Assembly (NCBI RefSeq): GCF_012641335.1
Contig: NZ_JABAID010000012.1
Span: 59,791 to 123,790 of the forward strand
DNA: 64,000 nucleotides
Origin: Novosphingobium sp. ERN07
Lineage (GTDB): Bacteria > Pseudomonadota > Alphaproteobacteria > Sphingomonadales > Sphingomonadaceae
Reading direction: 5' to 3'
Below are positions 1-9,475 of this stretch, in pieces. A program made the translations under genes and the position numbers. The first letter of the stretch is position 1; each line of letters starts with the position of its first letter. The notes under the pieces are model-generated. The model saw only the letters and a program-made list of their open reading frames with translations, did not search any database and had not been told where the DNA came from.

Positions 1-536
1 TCGCCCATCGGCATGGAACTGTTGAATTCAAAGCCGAAATGCCGAGCATAAAAGGCCTTCGCTCCTTCTGCATCGCTGGTGGGCAGCTCGTTCCAGCGCA
101 CGTGCTGCACGCCGTCGGCTTTGAATGCATCGCTCTTTGCATCGGGACGGTCCGCAGGTGGGCGCGGCTGCATCAGGTAGAACGGCGCCCCTTGCGGATC
201 GGTGACCATAGCAAAGCTGCCCTCGGCAATATCCGTCCGGGGCATCAGCACTTTGCCGCCATCGGCCTGCAAAGCCCCCAAACCGGCATCGATATCGGCA
301 ACCGCAAAATAGGGCACCCAGACCGGGCGGGCACCGCCTGCCCGCATCTGGTCCGTCAATTGCAACGCACCTCCGGTCGTGCCGCCATCGCTGCGCAGGA
401 TCATGCGATAATCCATCGGCGATTGCGGATCGGATTTGGAAAGGCGCCAGCCGATGACCTTGCCGTAGAAATCGGAGGCCACCGCGAGATTGCCGGTCAT
501 CAGTTCATACCAGCAGAATGGAACGGGGCGGCTCAC
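1..536 (-). CDS. VOC (glyoxalase-like) family protein, 3' end outside window
   Basis: The reading frame begins with GTG (MSRPVPFCWYEL...) and runs off the left edge, so at least 178 residues are visible. Two vicinal-oxygen-chelate repeats can be seen: one beginning with the FCWYEL segment, and a second beginning near VQHVRWNELPTSD, which suggests a two-domain glyoxalase/bleomycin-resistance fold. The GTG overlaps the stop codon of the upstream DUF1428 gene (GTGA), so the two are translationally coupled and probably share the TetR-controlled transcript. No substrate can be assigned from sequence. Confidence 0.8.
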   Translation of the reverse strand, partial: MSRPVPFCWYELMTGNLAVASDFYGKVIGWRLSKSDPQSPMDYRMILRSDGGTTGGALQLTDQMRAGGARPVWVPYFAVADIDAGLGALQADGGKVLMPRTDIAEGSFAMVTDPQGAPFYLMQPRPPADRPDAKSDAFKADGVQHVRWNELPTSDAEGAKAFYARHFGFEFNSSMPMG

Positions 537-898
537 CGGTCCGCTCCCAGAGAAAGGAACGTGTTGAAACCGCCCACGATCATGCGAGTGCCATCGAACG
601 GCATCTCCATCGGCTTGGCCATTTCAGACATCAGTTTTTCCATCGCAGCATGAGCCGCATCGCGGCGCGCCTTGTCCGGCCATTCGGCCCAGCTGAACAC
701 GATGACCTCGTCGGCGGTTGCCTCGGTAGCGCGATAGAAATCGGTGCGCTTGCCGTGCTTCACATCGTCACCCCAGGCTTCGACCACGCGCAGCGCGCCA
801 TGCTCGATCATGATCGCGTCAAACTGGCGGGCGACTTCCTCGTACTTCTCACGGTTGGCGGTAGGGACCGCCAGAACGAACCCATCGATATAGGACAT
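533..898 (-). CDS. DUF1428 family protein
   Basis: This 121-residue protein begins MSYIDGFVLAVPT and contains WAEWPDK and FDGTRMIVGGF, the hallmarks of the DUF1428 (YbaA-like) family of small ferredoxin-fold proteins of unknown function. A good ribosome site (GAGGAGT) lies ahead of the ATG. It sits 6 bp after the TetR gene and overlaps the VOC gene by 4 bp, so the three form one operon. Function is unknown; the context suggests a small stress- or ligand-responsive unit. Confidence 0.88.
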   Translation of the reverse strand: MSYIDGFVLAVPTANREKYEEVARQFDAIMIEHGALRVVEAWGDDVKHGKRTDFYRATEATADEVIVFSWAEWPDKARRDAAHAAMEKLMSEMAKPMEMPFDGTRMIVGGFNTFLSLGADR

Positions 899-904
899 GA
901 CAAC

Positions 905-1555
905 TTACTCCTCTCTGGCTTCCCTCCCGAACAACATCGCGAAATAGCGCCGCAAGTGCACAAGCTGCTCGCGTGCAACAGTGGCTGCGCTCTCCTCTGG
1001 TTGTGTCTTGGCCAGCACGAATGCACCCTGAATCACGGCCTGAACATGCCGCGCCAGACTTGCCCCTGTCGTGCCCGAAACGCCGCATCGTGCCACGGCT
1101 GCGTCAAGATCCGCCTCAAGCGCGCGGGCATTGCCCATGATGCTTGCTTCGGCGGCCACGCGGATGGCGGCGCTGGATCGGAATGCCTCCTGAACCAGTG
1201 TGCCGGCAACGCAACTGAAGGCTTCGGGCGGCCCACCGATGAGGGCAATGCGCAGATCGAGATAGCCCAGAACGCGGTCCACCGGATCGGGCAAGGCATG
1301 GAACGGCGCTTCAGCAAAGAAGGCGGCAGTGCTGACCGACCAATAGTCTGCCGCCGCCACGCCCAGCGCTTCTTTCGAGGCGAAGTGGTGGAAGAACGCG
1401 CCCTTGGTCACCCCTGCTTCGGCGCAAAGTTGATCGACCGAAGTCGCCGCAAAACCGTTTGAACGAATCAGCTTTACCGCCGCTTCCAGCAGTTTCTCCC
1501 GCGCGGTCACCGCCGGGGGGCGAAAGGAGCGATTCGGGATCACTTGAATATGCAT
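905..1555 (-). CDS. TetR/AcrR family transcriptional regulator
   Basis: The 216-residue protein has an N-terminal helix-turn-helix (about residues 18-65: AREKLLEAAVKLIRSNGF, VTKGAFFHHFASKEAL) typical of TetR repressors, and a C-terminal ligand domain. It is the first gene of the operon TetR-DUF1428-VOC and probably represses that operon. A TetR-type dyad (1552-1573) covers its own start codon. No Shine-Dalgarno is visible before the ATG at 1555, so the true start could instead be an in-frame GTG a few codons in (codon 5 or 16). The ligand is unknown. Confidence 0.9.
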   Translation of the reverse strand: MHIQVIPNRSFRPPAVTAREKLLEAAVKLIRSNGFAATSVDQLCAEAGVTKGAFFHHFASKEALGVAAADYWSVSTAAFFAEAPFHALPDPVDRVLGYLDLRIALIGGPPEAFSCVAGTLVQEAFRSSAAIRVAAEASIMGNARALEADLDAAVARCGVSGTTGASLARHVQAVIQGAFVLAKTQPEESAATVAREQLVHLRRYFAMLFGREAREE

Positions 1556-1573
1556 ACCGACCAGTTGGTATGC
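1552..1573. promoter_or_regulatory. Putative TetR operator overlapping the regulator's start codon
   Basis: The dyad GCATACC-N8-GGTATGC is perfect in its 7-bp arms, and 9 of 11 positions match when the whole 22 bp is folded. It straddles the ATG of the TetR gene. A bound dimer there would block the promoter or start, consistent with autorepression. The evidence is sequence symmetry only. Confidence 0.6.
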
Positions 1574-1631
1574 TGCAAGGGCGGAGCGATGGATCGAGGC
1601 GGCGCATGGGTGTGCCGCCTCTCACCTCACG

Positions 1632-2279
1632 CTACATCGCCATGATCCGCTGCGCGATCGGCGCTTCCTTTTCGGCCACAGCGGCCCACGCCGGACGCGC
1701 CGCCACGCGGTGATACCACGCCGCCGTTTTCGGGCGTGCCTGCGCATCGACCCCGTGGCTGACATAGGCCAGCGTGCGAAACATCGAGGCAACGGCGATA
1801 TCGCCAATGCTGATGCTTTCGCCCAGCAGCCAGCCTTCATCGGGAACCACGCTTTCGAACCAGTCGATCCAGCGGGGCAGTTCAGCTTCGCCCTGCAAGG
1901 CAATGGCTTCGTCCCCGCCGACCTTGAGAAGTTTTGGGCCGACAAGGCGGTTGAACAGGATTTTCAGCCCGGTTGCTCCCAGCACCGTATCGGCAAATTC
2001 ATCCCAGAACACGGCCTTGCCGCGCAGCTTCGGATCATCGGGGATCAGCTTGGGTTCGGGGTACTGCCCATCCAGATAGAAGGCGATGGCCGTCGAATCG
2101 GCGAGCGTGAAGCCTTGGTCATTGATCGCCGGAATCTTGCCAAGTGGGCTGACGCCGAGAAATTCGGGATCGCTGCTTCCGGGTCCGCCGCGTGCCAATT
2201 CCCAGGAAATTCCCTTTTCCGTAGCGATCACCGCCACCTTGCGGACGAACGGCGAAAGCAGCGCACCGTAGAGCTTCAT
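1632..2279 (-). CDS. Glutathione S-transferase family protein
   Basis: At 215 residues it has the usual GST length. The N-terminal thioredoxin-like domain starts [15 protein letters not shown], with a Ser near residue 9 as candidate glutathione-activating residue, and continues through [19 protein letters not shown], the cis-Pro and Glu/Asp-Ser glutathione-binding segment. A helical C-terminal domain follows. GGGAGATTTTCG precedes the ATG. It is separated from the TetR operon by 76 bp and appears to be a single-gene unit. Substrate unknown. Confidence 0.9.
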   Translation of the reverse strand: MKLYGALLSPFVRKVAVIATEKGISWELARGGPGSSDPEFLGVSPLGKIPAINDQGFTLADSTAIAFYLDGQYPEPKLIPDDPKLRGKAVFWDEFADTVLGATGLKILFNRLVGPKLLKVGGDEAIALQGEAELPRWIDWFESVVPDEGWLLGESISIGDIAVASMFRTLAYVSHGVDAQARPKTAAWYHRVAARPAWAAVAEKEAPIAQRIMAM

Positions 2280-2355
2280 CGAAAATCTCCCACTCCATTG
2301 GACAGGTTCTTGGAAACCTTATTGCAGCGCCGCGCCCGCGCGTATAGGCGGGGCG

Positions 2356-3339
2356 GTGATGAGCGAACTTCCGAACAGCCACGCGACGACGCTGCTCGCC
2401 GCGCCCGACACGCAAATCGATGTCCGTGAGACTTTCGGCATCGATATCGACATGAAAGTCCCCGCGTTCAGCCGCGCAGACGAGCGCGTGCCCGACGTGG
2501 ACCCGACCTATGTGTTCGATCCCGACACCACGCTGGCGATTCTTGCAGGCTTTGCCTACAACCGCCGCGTGATGGTGCAGGGCTATCACGGCACTGGCAA
2601 ATCGACGCACATCGAACAGGTTGCGGCACGGCTCAACTGGCCCTGCATCCGCATCAACCTCGATGCGCACATCAGCCGCATCGATCTGGTCGGCCGCGAT
2701 GCCATCGTTTTGCGCGATGGCTTACAGGTGACCGAATTCCGTGAAGGCCTGCTGCCGTGGGCGCTGCAGACGCCGACCGCGCTGGTGTTCGACGAATACG
2801 ATGCGGGCCGACCGGACGTGATGTTCGTGATCCAGCGCGTGCTGGAAACCGAAGGCAAGCTGACGCTGCTCGACCAGAACCGCGTGATCCGCCCGAACCC
2901 GCACTTCCGCCTGTTCGCAACGGCCAACACCGTGGGTCTGGGTGATACCAGCGGGCTGTATCACGGCACGCAGGCGATCAACCAGGGCCAGATGGACCGC
3001 TGGAACCTCGTCGTCGCGCTGAACTATCTGGCGCAGGAAACCGAGGTCGAGATCGTCACCAAGAAGGTGCCGGATCTGAACCCGCAGACCGTAGCCGACA
3101 TGGTGCGCGTGGCCAACCTCACGCGGCAGGGCTTCATCAACGGCGATATCTCCACCGTGATGAGCCCGCGCACGGTCATTTCGTGGGCGCAGAACAGCCA
3201 GATCTTCAACGATGTGGGCTTCGCCTTCCGCCTTTCGTTCCTGAACAAATGCGACGAGACGGAGCGCGTGCTGGTGGCGGAATACTACCAGCGGGTGTTC
3301 GGCAAGGACTTGCCCGAAAGCGTCGCGCACCGGGGGTAA
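2356..3339 (+). CDS. cobS: Cobaltochelatase CobS-type AAA+ ATPase
   Basis: The 327-residue protein carries Walker [10 protein letters not shown] (about residues 76-84), Walker [11 protein letters not shown] and a sensor segment FRLFATANT, with the family's N-terminal extension [18 protein letters not shown]. CobS is the ATPase subunit of aerobic CobNST cobaltochelatase, which inserts cobalt into hydrogenobyrinic acid diamide, but homologues without cobalamin genes also exist. The usual partner cobT is not in this window: the next gene is convergent. A bidirectional terminator follows. Confidence 0.88.
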   Translation: MMSELPNSHATTLLAAPDTQIDVRETFGIDIDMKVPAFSRADERVPDVDPTYVFDPDTTLAILAGFAYNRRVMVQGYHGTGKSTHIEQVAARLNWPCIRINLDAHISRIDLVGRDAIVLRDGLQVTEFREGLLPWALQTPTALVFDEYDAGRPDVMFVIQRVLETEGKLTLLDQNRVIRPNPHFRLFATANTVGLGDTSGLYHGTQAINQGQMDRWNLVVALNYLAQETEVEIVTKKVPDLNPQTVADMVRVANLTRQGFINGDISTVMSPRTVISWAQNSQIFNDVGFAFRLSFLNKCDETERVLVAEYYQRVFGKDLPESVAHRG

Positions 3340-3360
3340 GCCCCTCAGGCGCTGAAATTG

Positions 3361-3393
3361 AAAAGGCCCCCGCAATTGCGAGGGCCTTTTTCG
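3361..3393. terminator. Bidirectional intrinsic terminator
   Basis: AAAAGGCCC and GGGCCTTTTT form a stem around a CGCAATTGCG-containing loop, with A- and T-runs on the outer sides. It lies between the convergent cobS and oxidoreductase genes and can serve both. Confidence 0.8.
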
Positions 3394-3398
3394 TTGGA

Positions 3399-4514
3399 TC
3401 ACCCGTTCGGTGTGATCAGATACTTCTCGCACGTGCGCCGTGCATTGTAATCCAGCGCTGCATCGCGGGTCAGCGCCTGCTCCAGCGTTACGCGCGCCTT
3501 ATAGTTGCTGGCAAAGGTGGTCGTCAGTTCGGCCATCACCCGGCGGCGCATCTTGTCGACCACTTCGGCCCCCAGCTTGCCCATCCACGGTGCGAGCAGC
3601 CAGCCCGACACATCCCAGCTGAAGCCGAAGTTGCGCGTCAGCACCGTGGGCGAAAGATCGAGCGCGCCATAGATGAAAGCATGTTTGGGACTGTTGGAGC
3701 CATACCGGCTACAGGCTGCGCCCGAATTGGCCACCTGCTCCATCACCGTCATGATCTGACTGACGAGTTTGCCGCCGCCGATGGCATCGAACGCCATCGT
3801 CGCTTTGGTGGCCGCGACGGCAGCGGTCAGGTCCTGAAGGAACGTCTCCTTCGAACTATCGACGACATGTTCCGCGCCCAGCCCTTTGAGGATCGCCAAT
3901 TGCGCATCATTGCGCACCACGTTGACCAAAGGGATGCCATCAGCCTGACAGATCTTTACCAGCATCTGCCCAAGGTTCGATGCTGCGGCGGTATGCACCA
4001 GCGCGCTGTGCCCCAAGTGACGCATGGTCTCGGTAAAGCTGAGCGCGGTCAGCGGATTGACGAATGCCGAAGCCCCCTGCTCTGCCGTTATGCCGTCAGC
4101 CAGTTCCAGGCACATCGCGGCATCGGCCACCGCCAGCGTCGCATACATGCCGCCGGGAAAGCAGGTCACACGCTTGCCCAGCAAGGCCTGTGCTTCCGGC
4201 GCATCCCCCGCCGCGATGACCGTGCCCGCCCCTTCGTTGCCCACCGGCATCGCTGCGCCGTGCCGCGCAGCCATTGCGCGGACAGCAGGTTCCGGCATCC
4301 GCGCGACGATCTTGCCGTCAGAGAAATCGCCGCTCTCAACATCGGCAGGCCCGAACAACAGGCCGAGGTCCGACGGGTTGATCGGCGTCGCTTCCACCCG
4401 GATCACCACTTGCCGTCCTTCGGGTGGCGGCAAAGTGAAATTCTCAAGGCTGACAGTAAGCGTTCCATCCGAATCAAGTTTGGAAACAATGCGCTGGCCG
4501 CTCAGGTCGGTCAT
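3399..4514 (-). CDS. MDR-superfamily zinc-free alcohol dehydrogenase / quinone-reductase-like protein
   Basis: This 371-residue medium-chain dehydrogenase/reductase has the substrate-domain segment VEATPINPSDLGLLFG, the VGNEGAGTVIAAG turn, and a Rossmann NAD(P)-binding region near ALVHTAAASNLGQMLVKIC. The paired zinc cysteines of classical alcohol dehydrogenases are not evident. GGAGAG lies ahead of the ATG. It starts 2 bp after truA and is the last gene of fmt-truA-oxidoreductase. Its physiological substrate cannot be deduced. Confidence 0.85.
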   Translation of the reverse strand: MTDLSGQRIVSKLDSDGTLTVSLENFTLPPPEGRQVVIRVEATPINPSDLGLLFGPADVESGDFSDGKIVARMPEPAVRAMAARHGAAMPVGNEGAGTVIAAGDAPEAQALLGKRVTCFPGGMYATLAVADAAMCLELADGITAEQGASAFVNPLTALSFTETMRHLGHSALVHTAAASNLGQMLVKICQADGIPLVNVVRNDAQLAILKGLGAEHVVDSSKETFLQDLTAAVAATKATMAFDAIGGGKLVSQIMTVMEQVANSGAACSRYGSNSPKHAFIYGALDLSPTVLTRNFGFSWDVSGWLLAPWMGKLGAEVVDKMRRRVMAELTTTFASNYKARVTLEQALTRDAALDYNARRTCEKYLITPNG

Positions 4515-4516
4515 TT

Positions 4517-5266
4517 CTACTCTCCGGGATATGTTGCGGAGACGAAGTATAGACCTTCCGGAGGCGCGTTAAGTCCTAATTTGCTACGGTCTTTTGCCGC
4601 AAGCGCTTCGGCCACCTGATCCACGCGCCATTGTCCTTGTCCGACCAGCGCCAGACACCCCACCATCGAGCGCACCTGATGATGCAAGAAGCTGCGCGCC
4701 GCCGCCTCGACGATGACGCGATCACCTTCACGCCGCACGTCCAGCCGGTCGAGCGTCTTGACCGGACTGGCTGACTGGCAGTGAACCGAGCGGAAGGTGG
4801 TGAAATCGTGGCACCCGACCAGCAGTTGCGCAGCTTCGTGCATCGCGCCTTCGTCCAGCGGTTTGGCAATCCGCCATGCCTTGCCCAGATCGAGCGTCAG
4901 CGGCGCACGGCGGTTGATGATGCGGTATTCATAGGCTCGGCCCACGCAGGAAAAACGCGCGTGCCAGTCCTCGGCCACCTTGATGCAGTTCAGGACCGCC
5001 ACCGCGTGCTTTGCCAGCCGCAGATGCGCATTCAGCGCTTCGAACATGCGGAACGGATCAAAGCTGCGTGACAGATCGAAATGCGCGCGCATACCCAGCG
5101 CGTGAACACCGGTATCGGTCCGGCCCGCGGCGTGGACCGCCACCGTCTCGCCTGTCACCGAATGGACTGCATCTTCCAGCGCCTGTTGCACACTGGGGCC
5201 GTGCGACTGGCGCTGATAGCCCATGTACGCCGCGCCGTGCCATTCGAGGGTTAGGGCGAAGCGCAT
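4517..5266 (-). CDS. truA: tRNA pseudouridine(38-40) synthase TruA
   Basis: The 249-residue protein starts [11 protein letters not shown] and contains the catalytic segment [13 protein letters not shown] with the nucleophilic Asp, plus the C-terminal motif [11 protein letters not shown]. TruA isomerises uridines 38-40 in the tRNA anticodon arm. The frame stays open 38 codons upstream, but this ATG was chosen because it overlaps the fmt stop (TGATG) and gives the family's usual length. Confidence 0.95.
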   Translation of the reverse strand: MRFALTLEWHGAAYMGYQRQSHGPSVQQALEDAVHSVTGETVAVHAAGRTDTGVHALGMRAHFDLSRSFDPFRMFEALNAHLRLAKHAVAVLNCIKVAEDWHARFSCVGRAYEYRIINRRAPLTLDLGKAWRIAKPLDEGAMHEAAQLLVGCHDFTTFRSVHCQSASPVKTLDRLDVRREGDRVIVEAAARSFLHHQVRSMVGCLALVGQGQWRVDQVAEALAAKDRSKLGLNAPPEGLYFVSATYPGE

Positions 5267-6171
5267 CAGCCGAGCTTTGTGCCCGCCGCAATGGCCCGCC
5301 CGCGCAGCAGCGCTGCGGCATCCATCGCCGGACGTCCCGCCCGCTGAATCAGCGTTGGCCGCACTGCATCCTGTCCGCAACCGATGGTCAGCGCATCGTC
5401 CAGCACCATACCTGCATCGCCGCTGCGCCCAACAACGTCAGCTGCCAGAACGCGATACCGCTCGCCCTCAAGTTCAAAGAACGCCCCCGGCGCAGGCGCA
5501 AAGGCACGCACCTGCCGCTCAACATCCGCCGCATCGCGCGTGAAATCGAGGCGGCTTTCGGCCTTGTCGATCTTGTGGGCATACGTGACGCCCTCGTCCG
5601 GCTGCACCACAGGCGGATGTGCGCCAAGGTCCGCCAGCACCGGCACCATCAGCGCAGCCCCCTGATCCGCCAGTTCCGCTGTCAATTCGCCTGCCGTCTT
5701 CCCATCGACCGGCGTTTCAACCTTGGCCAGCATCGGCCCGGTATCCAGCCCGCGCTCCATCTGCATGATAGTGACGCCCGTCATCGCATCGCCTGCAAGG
5801 ATCGCCCGTTGCACCGGCGCAGCCCCGCGCCAGCGCGGCAGGAGAGAGCCGTGGACGTTCAGGCACCCCAAGCGCGGCGCATCCAGCACCGCCTGTGGCA
5901 GGATCAGGCCATAGGCCGCCACCACCGCCACATCGGCATCCAGCGCCGCAAATGCCGCCTGCTCGTCTGCGCCTTTCAACGTAACAGGCGTTCTCACGTC
6001 GATGCCATGCGCCTGCGCCGCCAGATGCACGGGCGAAGGTTGCAGCTTCTTGCCTCGCCCCGCCGGGCGCGGCGGTTGGCTGTAGGCGGCAATCACATCG
6101 TGCCCCGCCGCGACCAGCGCTTCGAGCGTTGGCACCGCGAAATCGGGGGTGCCCATGAAGATGATGCGCAT
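5266..6171 (-). CDS. fmt: Methionyl-tRNA formyltransferase
   Basis: The 301-residue protein starts [14 protein letters not shown], the characteristic Fmt opening, and carries the formyl-folate-domain signature [21 protein letters not shown] with catalytic His. It formylates initiator Met-tRNA. It is divergent from recR across about 50 bp. The deformylase gene def, which often neighbours fmt, is 690 bp away on the other strand, beyond recR. Confidence 0.95.
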   Translation of the reverse strand: MRIIFMGTPDFAVPTLEALVAAGHDVIAAYSQPPRPAGRGKKLQPSPVHLAAQAHGIDVRTPVTLKGADEQAAFAALDADVAVVAAYGLILPQAVLDAPRLGCLNVHGSLLPRWRGAAPVQRAILAGDAMTGVTIMQMERGLDTGPMLAKVETPVDGKTAGELTAELADQGAALMVPVLADLGAHPPVVQPDEGVTYAHKIDKAESRLDFTRDAADVERQVRAFAPAPGAFFELEGERYRVLAADVVGRSGDAGMVLDDALTIGCGQDAVRPTLIQRAGRPAMDAAALLRGRAIAAGTKLG

Positions 6172-6222
6172 AAGCTTGCAAATGGCCTTCCGTTTGTCGG
6201 CGTCGGCCCTATCTGTGCTGGC

Positions 6223-6819
6223 ATGGCATCGCAAGAGATCGAGGCGCTTTCCGGCGCACTGGCGCGGCTTCCTGGGCTTGGCCCCCGCTCGGCTCGGCGC
6301 GCCGTGCTGTGGCTGATCAAGCGGCGCGAAACGGCGCTGCCCCAATTGCTGAACGCCTTGACGCAGGTTCAGGAGTTGCTGGTCGAATGCGACACCTGCG
6401 GCAATGTCGACACCACCAACCCCTGCGGCATCTGTGCCGATCCGCGCCGCGATCAGCGCGCGATCTGTGTGGTTGAGGAAGTGGCAGACCTCTGGGCGCT
6501 TGACCGCGCACGCCTGTTCACCGGCAAGTATCACGTGCTGGGCGGCAGGCTTTCCGCGCTGGAAGGCGTCCGCCCTGAAGATCTGACTATCGGCCAGTTG
6601 CTGGGCCGGGTAAGCCGGGGCGGCATTGATGAAGTGGTGCTGGCGATGAACGCCACGCTGGAAGGGCAGACGACCGCGCACTACATAGCGGAGCGGCTGG
6701 AAGGGATGGCCGTGCGGGTGACACAACTTGCGCATGGCCTGCCTGTGGGTGGCGAACTGGATTATCTGGACGAAGGCACCTTGGCACAAGCGCTGCGGGC
6801 GCGAAGGCCAGTGGCATAG
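6223..6819 (+). CDS. recR: Recombination protein RecR
   Basis: The 198-residue protein has the N-terminal helix-hairpin-helix ([14 protein letters not shown]), the four-cysteine zinc finger CDTCGN...CGIC and a Toprim domain beginning [13 protein letters not shown]. RecR acts with RecO/RecF to load RecA in gap repair. The start MASQEIEAL was chosen for family length; the frame remains open upstream only as a shadow of fmt. Confidence 0.95.
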   Translation: MASQEIEALSGALARLPGLGPRSARRAVLWLIKRRETALPQLLNALTQVQELLVECDTCGNVDTTNPCGICADPRRDQRAICVVEEVADLWALDRARLFTGKYHVLGGRLSALEGVRPEDLTIGQLLGRVSRGGIDEVVLAMNATLEGQTTAHYIAERLEGMAVRVTQLAHGLPVGGELDYLDEGTLAQALRARRPVA

Positions 6820-6860
6820 CCACCCTTGCGACTCTGCCACATCTTCCTTATCTGCGCCCA

Positions 6861-7427
6861 ATGGCCATCCGTGAAATCCTTGAAGTTCCAGACCCGCGCC
6901 TGAAGCAGGTCTCCGTCCCCGTCGAAAAGTTTGACGACGAGTTGAAGATGCTCGTCGAAGACATGTTCGAAACGATGTACGATGCCCCCGGCATCGGCCT
7001 CGCCGCAATCCAAGTGGGCGTGCCGCTGCGCGTGCTGGTGATCGATCTTCAGCCCGAAGACCCGGATGCTGAGCCGGTGCCGTGCAATCACGATGGCCAC
7101 CACCATCATCACACGCCCACCAAGCGCGAACCGCGCGTCTTCATCAATCCCGAAATTCTCGAGCCTTCCGATGACCTTAGCGTCTATCAGGAAGGCTGCC
7201 TTTCGGTGCCGGAAATCTATGCCGAAGTGGAACGGCCTGCCCGCATCCGCGCGCGCTGGCAGGATCTGGATGGAAACACGCATGAGGAAGCGATGGACGA
7301 CCTCATGGCCACCTGCCTCCAGCACGAGATGGACCATCTCGAAGGCATCCTCTTCATCGACCATCTGTCGCGCCTGAAGCGCAACATGGCGCTGAAGAAG
7401 CTGGAAAAGCTGCGTAAGGTGGCTTGA
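6861..7427 (+). CDS. def: Peptide deformylase with a His-rich insertion
   Basis: The 188-residue protein has all three deformylase motifs: [17 protein letters not shown] and [10 protein letters not shown], supplying the metal-binding Cys and two His. It removes the N-formyl group from nascent proteins. Between strands, at about residues 74-86, is an inserted loop with a run of five His next to Cys, Asp and His ([12 protein letters not shown]), not part of the catalytic core. It lies 41 bp after recR, probably in the same unit. Confidence 0.95.
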   Translation: MAIREILEVPDPRLKQVSVPVEKFDDELKMLVEDMFETMYDAPGIGLAAIQVGVPLRVLVIDLQPEDPDAEPVPCNHDGHHHHHTPTKREPRVFINPEILEPSDDLSVYQEGCLSVPEIYAEVERPARIRARWQDLDGNTHEEAMDDLMATCLQHEMDHLEGILFIDHLSRLKRNMALKKLEKLRKVA

Positions 7428-7951
7428 AGCAACTAGTGCAGGGCAAAACTTTTTTCTGCCCTTGCTGAATCCAACATTGATGATACGTTCTCAATCTGTT
7501 CACAGCAGAGGGAGAATCGTATCGACTGACTACTAACGCTCCGGGAGCGGATAATACCCGCATCTGCATTGGCTCAACGTCATACGCTCGACGCCAACCG
7601 ACCTGAAGTCGCCAACGCCTGCAAAACCGGCAAAAGAACCGGAAAAGCATAGCAGTCGACAACGGTAACTCATGGCTGAAATGCATCCCTGACAGAGTCG
7701 GCAGAAGCCAAAAACTTATGCAAAAGGAGTCATGCCATGAAGGTATGGCAGTATCTTTTGCGTCAGGAACACGAGCTCTTTTTTTGGTGCATTATTTCTG
7801 GTGCAGGTCATCCGATCTGCCATTCCACGGTGGGCTTTCCTACTGCGGAAGAAGCTTTTGCGCACATGATGGGTTTCCATCCAAAAGAGCATTTTTGACG
7901 CGAGGTCGGTGGGGTGCACCCTCACCGACTTTGCGGAGACTTGGAATATCT
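7428..7951. other. 520-bp gap of lower GC content
   Basis: This stretch between def and rmuC is visibly more AT-rich than its neighbours. It contains a small stem AGGGCA (7440-7445)/TGCCCT (7457-7462) with a T-run in the loop, which is not a canonical terminator, and a 53-codon ORF at 7737-7898. I see no tRNA-, tmRNA- or rRNA-like structure in it. It could hold a small RNA or be recently acquired DNA. Confidence 0.5.
7737..7898 (+). CDS. Hypothetical 53-residue protein
   Basis: A strong ribosome site (AAAGGAG, about 7 nt before the ATG) precedes MKVWQYLLRQEHELFFWC. The product is rich in aromatic residues, His and Cys, and contains FPTAEEAFAHMMGFHP. I recognise no family and see no signal peptide. 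Codon usage is more AT-rich than in flanking genes. It ends about 50 bp before rmuC and could be co-transcribed with it. The good ribosome site and protein-like composition argue that it may be real, but this is uncertain. Confidence 0.45.
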   Translation: MKVWQYLLRQEHELFFWCIISGAGHPICHSTVGFPTAEEAFAHMMGFHPKEHF

Positions 7952-9475
7952 ATGCAAGACGCTTCAGGCCTGATTGTCTCAGTGATGGCTATGATCATTG
8001 GCTTAGCCATTGGCTGGTTTTTCGGCTCTCGACCCGCCAACGAATGGCGAGCAAGACATGACCAGCGCGATGCTGAGGCGAAAGCGCACGAAGGCACGGT
8101 CAAGGCGATGACCGTGGACCTTGCTGCGATGAGCGAGCGGGTGAAGGCGCTCGATGCCCTTGGCGCAGAACTCGCCACGATCCGGCTCGAACGGGATCAG
8201 CTCGCCCCGGCCCTTGCCGCCGCACGGCAAAGCGCGATGGATGCCGAAGCTGTGCGAATCGAACTCACGCGCGTGCGCGATGAACGCGACGGCTTCCGCA
8301 CCGCGCTTGAACGCATGAAGGCCGATGCAGAGAACTTTGCCGAACAGAAGCGCCTGCTGATCGAAGCTCAGGAAGCGCTGCGCAAGGAGTTCGAGAACGC
8401 AGGCAACAAGGTGCTGGAAAAGGCACAGGAAACCTTCCTTGCGCGCGCGCAATCACGGTTCGAAGAAAGCGAGAAGACTAGCGCTGAACGGCTGAAATCC
8501 CTGCTTGCACCCGTAGATCAGCGGCTGCGCAGCTATGAGGAGCAGGTGCAGAGCCTTGAAAAGCAGCGCGTGGATTCGTTCGGCCAACTCACGGGCCTGA
8601 TCCAGTCGATGCGCGATGGACAGGAAGCTGTCCGCGCCGCCGCCGCGCAACTGGGCAACTCGCTGCGCAACGGCCCGAAAACGCGCGGGCGCTGGGGCGA
8701 ATTACAATTGCGCAACGTACTGGAACAGTGCGGCCTTTCCGAACACACCGATTTCGTCACCGAACATTCGGTCGAAACCGAAGAAGGGCGTCTGCGCCCC
8801 GATGCCATCGTGCGCGTGCCCGGCAACAAGCTGCTGGTGATCGACGCCAAAGTATCGCTCAACGCCTATCAGGATGCATTCGAGGCCCAGGACGATGATA
8901 CGCGCAAGATCGCACTGAACGCGCACGTCCAGTCGATGCGTAACCATATCCAGACGCTGGGTGCGAAATCATATCAATCGCAGTTCGAAGAAGCGCCCGA
9001 CTATGTGTTGATGTTCGTGCCGGGTGAGCATTTCATCGCCGCTGCGCTAGAACGCGATCCGCAGCTGTGGGACTTTGCCTTTGAACGCCGTGTGCTGCTG
9101 GCCAGCCCGACCAACCTCGTCGCCATTGCCCGCACTGTGGCGCAGGTCTGGCGGCAGGATGGCCTTGCGCGTGAAGCGCGGGAAATCGGCAAGATGGGCG
9201 GCGAACTCTACGATCGTCTGGCAGTCGCTGCCGAACATCTGAAGCGCGTCGGAAATGGGCTGGACAGCGCGGTGACCAACTACAACAAGTTCGTAGGCAG
9301 CTTTGAGCGGAACGTGCTTTCCGCCGGACGCCGTTTGCGCGAGAAGCATATCGAGATCGGCAAGCGCGAAGTGGAGGAAATCCCTCTGGTAGAATCCACG
9401 CCGCGTTATGCCGATGCGGAACCGGCGGCACTGGCAGCGGTTGCCAACGATGAAGGAGATGTGGCGGCGGAATGA
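7952..9475 (+). CDS. rmuC: DNA recombination protein RmuC homologue
   Basis: The 507-residue protein has an N-terminal membrane segment (about residues 7-26), a long coiled coil (about 35-240) and the RmuC nuclease-like domain starting KTRGRWGELQLRNVLEQCGL, with LLVIDAKVSLNAY and DYVLMFVPGEHF. RmuC proteins limit inversions at inverted repeats; their biochemical role is poorly defined. The start MQDASGLIV was chosen because the open frame upstream reads through atypical sequence. The stop overlaps the next gene by 4 bp. Confidence 0.92.
   Translation: MQDASGLIVSVMAMIIGLAIGWFFGSRPANEWRARHDQRDAEAKAHEGTVKAMTVDLAAMSERVKALDALGAELATIRLERDQLAPALAAARQSAMDAEAVRIELTRVRDERDGFRTALERMKADAENFAEQKRLLIEAQEALRKEFENAGNKVLEKAQETFLARAQSRFEESEKTSAERLKSLLAPVDQRLRSYEEQVQSLEKQRVDSFGQLTGLIQSMRDGQEAVRAAAAQLGNSLRNGPKTRGRWGELQLRNVLEQCGLSEHTDFVTEHSVETEEGRLRPDAIVRVPGNKLLVIDAKVSLNAYQDAFEAQDDDTRKIALNAHVQSMRNHIQTLGAKSYQSQFEEAPDYVLMFVPGEHFIAAALERDPQLWDFAFERRVLLASPTNLVAIARTVAQVWRQDGLAREAREIGKMGGELYDRLAVAAEHLKRVGNGLDSAVTNYNKFVGSFERNVLSAGRRLREKHIEIGKREVEEIPLVESTPRYADAEPAALAAVANDEGDVAAE

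Noticed and set aside
7081..7121. Five-His run in def as a vector-derived affinity tag
   Set aside because: The run is internal to an otherwise native deformylase gene in its chromosomal context next to recR, so it is a natural insertion.
7440..7462. Stem AGGGCA/TGCCCT after def as an intrinsic terminator
   Set aside because: The T-run lies in the loop instead of after the stem, and the stem is only 6 bp.
7428..7736. tmRNA, tRNA or 6S RNA in the long gap
   Set aside because: I could not find a CCA end, T-loop consensus or extended closing helix; a covariance-model search would be needed to settle it.
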